A stretch of DNA of 20,005 nt, from the NCBI GenBank assembly GCA_029882335.1, contig JAOUKW010000020.1, positions 1-20,005 on the forward strand. Reading direction: 5' to 3'. The notes under the pieces are model-generated. The model had not been told where the DNA came from and ran no database searches. It saw nothing but the letters and a program-made list of their open reading frames with translations. Below, in pieces: positions 15,901 to 20,005 of this stretch; the first letter of the stretch is position 1; each line of letters opens with the position of its first letter. The stretch comes from Candidatus Heimdallarchaeota archaeon. Its GTDB lineage: Archaea; Asgardarchaeota; Heimdallarchaeia; Heimdallarchaeales; Kariarchaeaceae. The translations under genes and the position numbers were made by a program.

Positions 15901-17332
15901 TATCCTCATTGACTAAGTTGTGTAATTGAATTAAGTCATCTGCTAATTTAGTTTTTACACCATCTAAAAATGTACTAATAAATTGCTTCATTTCATTAAT
16001 GGATGTAATAATATTAGAAACATTTTCATTTGTAGAACCTTTCAAATCCATTGTAAATGCATTTAAAGATGATTCTATTTCATTAAAACGGCCAGTTAGT
16101 GTAGTACTAACCTCGTCGGTAAAACTTTTTAAATCAACTTCTAATTTTTCTTGATTTTTATTGAGTTCTGAAAGAAGATTGGTTTTTACTGAAAGAAGTT
16201 TCTCAGATGTATCTAATAAAACACCACTCAAATTCGTTACTACTTCATTTTTTACCGTCTGTAGTGTTCCATTAAATTCATTTTCAAGAGTAGATACCCT
16301 ATCCTTTTGTGAATTTTGTAAGTTATCAACAAATCCAGATGAACTATCAATTGTTTGTGATTTAATTTGAGAAAGAGTATTAATTGAAGTATCTATTTTT
16401 GTAGTGAATGAATCAACAAATCCTGATCCTAAACCAGTATATTTCTCAATTGTACCATTGAATTCTTGAACCGATCTATCAATAGTATTCTTTTCATTAT
16501 CTTCTTGCTCACTTCTAATCTTAGTAAATACTCCCTGAATTTCACCTTGAATAGATGATATAATAGATTCGGATTTTCCTGTAGTTTCTTGTGCATTTGT
16601 TTCTAACTGCATATTCAATGCTGAAATTCGACCAGTCAACATAAATCCGATTTCTTCGGTAAATTCATCCAATTCAGCTTTAATTGATGTAACTGCTTCT
16701 TCTATGGCAATTCTATGAGATTCAGTTTTTTCTTGAATATTAGATATCCCTGAAGATGATATATCATTTAATTTGGACGATAAATTGATAAGGTCTGTTG
16801 ATACTTTTTTTATGGGATCTGATATCATTAACTTCATTTTACCGGAAGATTGATCCAAAGTTCCATTGAGAGTATTGCTAAAAGAAGAATGTAATTCATC
16901 TAATTTTGAATTAAAACCAGTTTCAAAAGCTTCAATCTCTGTAACAATCTGGTTTGTCCCTTTGAGAACATTATCAATAACGTTATTATTATTGGTATCA
17001 ATATTCTGTTGTGTTGATTCCCAAATATCGGAGACTTTTTTGCTCAGACTATTTAATTTCTCACTTAAATTTTTACTAACTCCCGCGGATATTGATATTT
17101 CAGGAGACAAGGCCAAATATAAGTGAGATTCATTAGTTTTACCTTTTATCTTTTTTATAAAATTTTTACTAACAAGACTTTCCAAGGATGAATTTACAAC
17201 CTCATAATCTAAACCAGTGTAAGAACAAATTTGACCCTTAGTTCTAAAGCTAAAACCAACAATCACCTCATATACTTTTAGTTCATTTTCTTCCATCCCA
17301 ATTTTTTCTAATACATTAGTTATATTTGACAT
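12908..17332 (-). CDS. Giant TrmB-like protein: winged helix, ~1200-residue coiled coil, C-terminal PLD-like sensor
   Basis: A 1474-residue protein with no signal peptide or membrane segment. Residues 1-78 form a TrmB-type winged helix (VLEKIGMEENELKVYEVIVG, GLDYEVVNSSLESLVSKNFI, HLYLALSP). Residues about 85-1325 are Ser/Asn/Thr/Glu/Lys-rich helical coiled coil. Prolines are very sparse, with none from 174 to 650 and none from 817 to 1196. An aromatic and arginine-rich interruption at about 651-735 contains P692 and W697. Residues about 1333-1474 (NVTIVAPTITW, VRIIVDPD, MIMATRDREEVILA, FVSQDEYFIEKFAELFGIF) match the PLD-like effector domain of TrmB regulators, without an HKD catalytic motif. 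Ordinary TrmB proteins are about 250-350 residues with the two domains close together; here they are held more than 1200 residues apart. Third gene of the operon, 4 nt after the small coiled-coil gene. Architecture clear; function (DNA tether, scaffold or regulator) inferred. Confidence 0.85.
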   Translation of the reverse strand: MSNITNVLEKIGMEENELKVYEVIVGFSFRTKGQICSYTGLDYEVVNSSLESLVSKNFIKKIKGKTNESHLYLALSPEISISAGVSKNLSEKLNSLSKKVSDIWESTQQNIDTNNNNVIDNVLKGTNQIVTEIEAFETGFNSKLDELHSSFSNTLNGTLDQSSGKMKLMISDPIKKVSTDLINLSSKLNDISSSGISNIQEKTESHRIAIEEAVTSIKAELDEFTEEIGFMLTGRISALNMQLETNAQETTGKSESIISSIQGEIQGVFTKIRSEQEDNEKNTIDRSVQEFNGTIEKYTGLGSGFVDSFTTKIDTSINTLSQIKSQTIDSSSGFVDNLQNSQKDRVSTLENEFNGTLQTVKNEVVTNLSGVLLDTSEKLLSVKTNLLSELNKNQEKLEVDLKSFTDEVSTTLTGRFNEIESSLNAFTMDLKGSTNENVSNIITSINEMKQFISTFLDGVKTKLADDLIQLHNLVNEDINILIQNSDNSISEFLTQNKTEVDGISGSLESKLTTFSSSIDNSFDSFVDAINQHINSIHEKYTDEFNTAISSFKEESEKIKTIQETQLNEITTEIDSILNSSKAARDDLIQLSETELAETNKKLISDLSNQIKENFDTMNHELERYNERLNSEFKKFHDEFHDKTQGLRDEVPQNIENMFIDQTDRMENFRRDYNRNMDNMRDIFVYIEDNFSPGNKNWKKKEVQDEFYEKSARLRGDFERFESEINNHFRTSIEDTEDIKNELLSDFNKIIQDELVSLEELISKHSKETAIVTDEFTKGLSGNRTGFIDGITAHVDEIFDKINSHLNSELASKFDQPMDSLVLKAKSAATGNEDMEEENRLIKSNIELISSLDQSNSQLNESLSTVLDETLNTLKSGIDGNKTTSKEIVEDFKKALMDLFERQINQGGEFTNNIKSSLTNVKSKADESLSQSIEKTNNSISDNLASKYNEIEVNTNENISQLESNSSNKLAEVDSKLEEFVSNLRNIKEETFSNINKSVQDSVVLQKSNVDITSNQVNETTDQAVEVLSNTKNNLNDNVGSVLSNIESEVSNLSQNFLNFIEETRNGLKNSIEGYYDSQTETDSLSILKSDIQNELNEISSAVSGISENLTNQLSTIQSENMSKRDQIINDCETNISTKLNELNESNSDFILDTFDQVGIQMANLQGEITGSLDHAKSNIDNTVINTIETVRSDILNPVNDIVSAVESENKEITGNLTSISTEFKEIESKLTELISSSSESFNSEIITQISTQLDTWKQQLTELNSTHKSKSNENHSLFKQNMNEVTNVGKSSISSELQSIPSVIEETLDQAAGSMSLLNELSSGAIKLEPNTIDLSYFDSSKEAIIANLNGLLSRTKSNVTIVAPTITWLDKKLIPSFARATVRIIVDPDLITKDDEAIINAFKEAGVSVSLRKLDRNRYRRDIDMIMATRDREEVILAKKLDEKVPYAFVSQDEYFIEKFAELFGIFQTMPEL
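16064..16672 (-). repeat. Internal protein repeat in the giant coiled coil (FTxEV...LTGR)
   Basis: Residues 221-243 (contains EFTEEIGFMLTGR) and 401-423 (contains SFTDEVSTTLTGR) align without gaps, exactly 180 residues apart. EFNGT at 290 and 352, and SGFVD at 303 and 332, suggest further degenerate duplication. The match is at protein level and short, so it may reflect coiled-coil composition as well as duplication. Confidence 0.4.
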
Positions 17333-17336
17333 AATC

Positions 17337-18629
17337 TTACTCCTTATCCATTAACTTGACCTTTTTCTCATAGTCCTTCAATGAGACATTTACAGTCTCT
17401 AAATGTTTGTCTACCGCGGATTTATATACCTTTGAACTCTCTTCAATATTATTGGAAAGATCTTTTGTTATATTAGATGACATTTCTTTCAATTGGCTAT
17501 GGGCGTTATCCAAGTTTGTTTGAACTTTATTTACGTGATTTTCACTACCACCTTTCAAATCTGCTAAAAATTGACCAATTGTTTCCGAATTAGACGATAA
17601 TAATTTATCAATATCATCCTTCAAAGATCCATTTGATTCTATTACATTAGCTCTTGAAGCTTGAATTTGAGAATCTAATTGTTTTAAAGAGTTTTCCAAA
17701 TGCATTTCTTGCTCTGCATTTAAACCTTGAAGTTCACTAATTATTTTTTGACGTTCTTGATCCAAAGTAACTTTTAATTCATCAAATGATTCATTAGATT
17801 TTTTCAAATGAATATCCAAAATTGATTTTAACTGAACTTCATAGTCTTCCTGAATTTGAGTAATCGCTTCAAACATTTTACCCTCATAACGATGAATAAG
17901 GTCTTGAGTTACCCCTACTTCGGTCGCAAAATTAGCATCAATACCTTGAGTTAACCTATTAAGATTTTCCTCTAATCGAGATAAGGTATCTTTTATCACA
18001 CCATTAATCCCCTCCTTTGTCATTGTGATACCCATGTATACTTTTTCAACTTGAGTATTTATCTCACTTTTAAATTCTCCTTGAAGATTTGTTAAAGCAA
18101 AAGCGATATTGTCTTTTTGTAATCGTAATTCTTGATGTAATTGTTCATTTACATCTTTTGAATGAGATCGTAGTATCTCTATTGGTTTATCTGTAGTTAG
18201 TTTGGTGATATCACCAACTCTTTCAACAACTTGAACTAATTGTCTAGTATTTTCTTTAGTAAGATCAACAATATTTGAAAGTGTAGCATCCAATGACCCT
18301 ACAAGTTTTAATTCATTATCTTCAGCTAATTGATGGGCATATCCTTTAAAACTATTTAGTTGACCATCAAGAGACTCTTTTAAACTTTGAATTTTGTCAA
18401 AATTAAATGATTGATGATGATTTAAGATATTATTGAATTCAGAATTTATTTCTTCAATAATTTTTTTAGTTTGGTCAGTAAAGGATGATATTATTTCTTT
18501 ATCTTTTTTACTGTATTTGTTATTTTCATCTTTCAAAATATTTCCTAATTCTTTAAATTCCTTCTCAATTAGCTTTTGATTGGAATTTATCAGTTCAATT
18601 ATTTTATGTAATTTATCGTTCTCAGCCAT
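17337..18629 (-). CDS. Coiled-coil protein of ~430 residues, operon partner of the giant protein
   Basis: A 430-residue, highly charged protein with no signal peptide or membrane segment and no recognisable catalytic motif. It is helical almost throughout, with a single proline (P149) and no tryptophan or cysteine. Heptad-like spacing of Leu, Ile and Val is visible (for example LDATLSNIVDLTKEN, LVQVVERVGDIT, LENSLKQLDSQI), so it should form a long rod, up to about 60 nm if continuous. Composition and texture resemble the coiled coil of the downstream giant protein, so the two may bundle together or be paralogous in their rod parts. ATG 18629 is 1 nt after the ATPase stop (TAAAATG) and is preceded by GAGTGG; GTG 18638 would add three residues and overlap the ATPase gene. 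Function unknown; a structural or adaptor role in the operon's complex is inferred. Confidence 0.75.
   Translation of the reverse strand: MAENDKLHKIIELINSNQKLIEKEFKELGNILKDENNKYSKKDKEIISSFTDQTKKIIEEINSEFNNILNHHQSFNFDKIQSLKESLDGQLNSFKGYAHQLAEDNELKLVGSLDATLSNIVDLTKENTRQLVQVVERVGDITKLTTDKPIEILRSHSKDVNEQLHQELRLQKDNIAFALTNLQGEFKSEINTQVEKVYMGITMTKEGINGVIKDTLSRLEENLNRLTQGIDANFATEVGVTQDLIHRYEGKMFEAITQIQEDYEVQLKSILDIHLKKSNESFDELKVTLDQERQKIISELQGLNAEQEMHLENSLKQLDSQIQASRANVIESNGSLKDDIDKLLSSNSETIGQFLADLKGGSENHVNKVQTNLDNAHSQLKEMSSNITKDLSNNIEESSKVYKSAVDKHLETVNVSLKDYEKKVKLMDKE
17340..17343 (-). promoter_or_regulatory. Ribosome-binding site of the giant gene, inside the upstream gene's end
   Basis: On the minus strand GGAG lies 7 nt before the ATG at 17332. 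The same bases encode the last codons and overlap the stop region of the small coiled-coil gene (GATAAGGAGTAA). This fixes the start and points to translational coupling. Confidence 0.7.
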
Positions 18630-18630
18630 T

Positions 18631-20005
18631 TTAACCACTCATTATTAATTCTTCAAAATACTTGTTATGATGTTCATAACCTTTTAAAATTTCTAAAGCA
18701 CTTGCTTTTACTTTCTTTGCTTGATTCAATTCATTAGCATTTTCATAAGCACGAATAGATTTTGTTAGCATAGATCTAATTGCGTAGTGAAAGATTGGAA
18801 CTTCTGTATGTTCAGCTTGTCTGAAATATCGCAATCCAGCCTCTCTAAAATTAGAAACTGACCTCCATTCAATTCCTGCTTTTCTGAAGAATTCACCTGC
18901 TTTTTGAAATGATTGAGCTGCAAAGTATTCTTGATTTGCTTTTGCAAATCCTTTAGCAATAGATTCTTGTAAATCTGCTATTTTTTCATAATCCATTGTT
19001 CGTTCCAAACCAATAGTAGCTAACTCTAATAGATCCCATGCTGTTTTAAATAAGGATCCTTCCAATGCTGCTTTTGTTGCCTCTGCCAATTGACCAGAAA
19101 GTTCAAACAATAAACTAGTTTCTTTTATACTTCTAAAGTTTTTAGAGACAATTTTTACATCTCTAACAGATGGCATTTGACCAATTTCTGCTTGCTCCCG
19201 AATTCTATTTAATAGAATGATGATTTCAGTTCTAGGGTCAATTGGTTTAAAAACATGAGATACTAATTCCCATAATGCCATTGATTCAAAGATTACATAA
19301 CCATCCTGTGATATGTTTAATAGGATATTGTTCCTTAATTCCTCAATAATAGCTTTATCAAAATGTTCGATTAATTCATCATATATGAAGTAATTTTTCT
19401 CACTAATACTAAGATATCGTAACAAATCTACTTCTTGATCAGTAAAACCAAGAGTCTGTGCAATCACTTCATCATTCAAAATATTAGGATCAAACTCCTT
19501 TGATAAAATCAATTGTCGTAACGCAAGATCAAATGGAAAACGTGTCGATGCCTGAACTACTTGTTCTCGATCGGATTTTACTAATTTCCCTCTTCTTCTT
19601 ACCATCAATTCAGCTTCAGTAAAATCAAATTGATTTAATTTTAAATGTAGAACATTAGATTCTTTTAAATTCAAATGTTCATTTAATAATAAATTTCCTG
19701 AAGTGACGAATAATATATTGCTGTTGTGGTCTTTCAAATATTTTGCTATAAGAGGGAAAATTTGTAATAAACTAAAATATTCAAAATTAACAATACGATC
19801 TAAGTCATCTAAAAATATTGCATTCCGATATTTTGATTCTTTCATCTTTTTATCAATAACATCTAAATCTTTAATGAAATCCAAATACATTGAGTTTAAT
19901 TTATCTGAAGACACTTCATAGCCTGTTGACTCAACTGGAATAACTTTGTCCATTGAATATTTCATCTTTCTTTGTAGAAAAGAACGCCATTCAGGGGCCA
20001 TTTCA
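18631..20005 (-). CDS. STAND/AAA-like ATPase with winged helix and helical repeats, C-terminal part (N-terminus outside window)
   Basis: The frame is open to the window edge; 456 codons follow an internal ATG at 20001, with GAA before it. Walker B is clear at residues 61-70 (AIFLDDLDRI), with a sensor 1-like strand NILFVTSGN (95-103) and an arginine cluster VRRRGK (134-139). Walker A is absent, so it must lie further right. Residues about 185-250 look like a winged helix, usual after the ATPase core in STAND proteins. Residues about 290-445 are TPR- or SNAP-like helical repeats (AAQSFQKAGEFFRKAG, FREAGLRYFRQAE). STAND ATPases are nucleotide-driven switches that sense a ligand through their repeats and oligomerise. 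First visible gene of the operon with two coiled-coil proteins. An Orc1/Cdc6-like AAA or a KAP-type NTPase is a less likely reading. Family moderate, function unknown. Confidence 0.75.
   Translation of the reverse strand, partial: EMAPEWRSFLQRKMKYSMDKVIPVESTGYEVSSDKLNSMYLDFIKDLDVIDKKMKESKYRNAIFLDDLDRIVNFEYFSLLQIFPLIAKYLKDHNSNILFVTSGNLLLNEHLNLKESNVLHLKLNQFDFTEAELMVRRRGKLVKSDREQVVQASTRFPFDLALRQLILSKEFDPNILNDEVIAQTLGFTDQEVDLLRYLSISEKNYFIYDELIEHFDKAIIEELRNNILLNISQDGYVIFESMALWELVSHVFKPIDPRTEIIILLNRIREQAEIGQMPSVRDVKIVSKNFRSIKETSLLFELSGQLAEATKAALEGSLFKTAWDLLELATIGLERTMDYEKIADLQESIAKGFAKANQEYFAAQSFQKAGEFFRKAGIEWRSVSNFREAGLRYFRQAEHTEVPIFHYAIRSMLTKSIRAYENANELNQAKKVKASALEILKGYEHHNKYFEELIMSG
18635..18640 (-). 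promoter_or_regulatory. Weak ribosome-binding site of the small coiled-coil gene
   Basis: GAGTGG on the minus strand ends 5 nt before the ATG at 18629 and overlaps the last codons of the ATPase gene. It supports the ATG over the GTG at 18638, because that GTG lies inside the site. Confidence 0.45.

Noticed and set aside
13966..17126. Plus-strand open frames antisense to the giant coiled-coil gene
   Set aside because: The repetitive Ser/Asn/Glu codons of the rod create long antisense frames; none has promoter, ribosome-binding site or recognisable content.
12908..17332. Reading the giant protein as an SMC, chemotaxis receptor or DNA-repair ATPase because of its coiled coil
   Set aside because: No Walker motifs or ABC signature, no membrane segments and no chemoreceptor hairpin tip are present; such matches would reflect coiled-coil composition only.
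1..20005. tRNA or rRNA genes, CRISPR arrays, insertion sequences and integrase attachment sites
   Set aside because: No GC-rich structured RNA segment, spaced direct repeat array, transposase or terminal inverted repeats were seen; gaps between genes are too small for most of these.

Overview
The window is about 70% A+T or more and reads as an archaeal chromosome segment. Three things point to Archaea: a type II (archaeal/eukaryotic) methionine aminopeptidase, a UPF0200-family P-loop kinase and a TrmB-type winged helix. Several AT-rich TATA-like boxes also sit only about 20-23 nt upstream of start codons, the geometry of leaderless archaeal transcripts. A tandem longin/roadblock-like protein of the kind expanded in Asgard archaea, together with very long coiled-coil proteins, makes an Asgard (Heimdallarchaeia-like) source my best guess. 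That assignment is inference; no rRNA or tRNA gene is present to anchor it. Coding density is very high: the largest non-coding gap is about 210 bp and no stretch over 300 bp lacks a gene.

Layout, left to right. (1) The 3' part of glycerol kinase (+), cut by the window edge. (2) A convergent YbjN-like small protein (-), divergent from a longin/roadblock-like protein (+). (3) A small four-cysteine protein overlapping an MrfA/Hrq1-like DUF1998 helicase (+). (4) A three-gene + cluster: UPF0200 kinase, GT-C-type membrane glycosyltransferase and rhomboid protease. (5) A large membrane-anchored subtilisin (-), divergent across an AT-rich promoter region from methionine aminopeptidase (+). (6) A three-gene - strand operon entering from the right edge: a STAND/AAA-like ATPase with helical repeats (its N-terminus with Walker A lies outside the window), a 430-residue nearly proline-free coiled-coil protein, and a 1474-residue protein with an N-terminal TrmB-like winged helix, about 1200 residues of coiled coil and a C-terminal TrmB-type PLD-like sensor domain.

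The last operon is the most unusual part. Gene spacing is 1 and 4 nt, and one ribosome-binding site is embedded in the last codons of the upstream gene, so the products are probably made together. A switch ATPase, a rod-like partner and a giant DNA-binding coiled coil with a ligand-type sensor domain could form a DNA-tethering, scaffolding or signalling apparatus. I know of no described system with this layout. The function is inferred; the architecture is read directly from the sequence. The remaining genes are mostly housekeeping or cell-surface functions.
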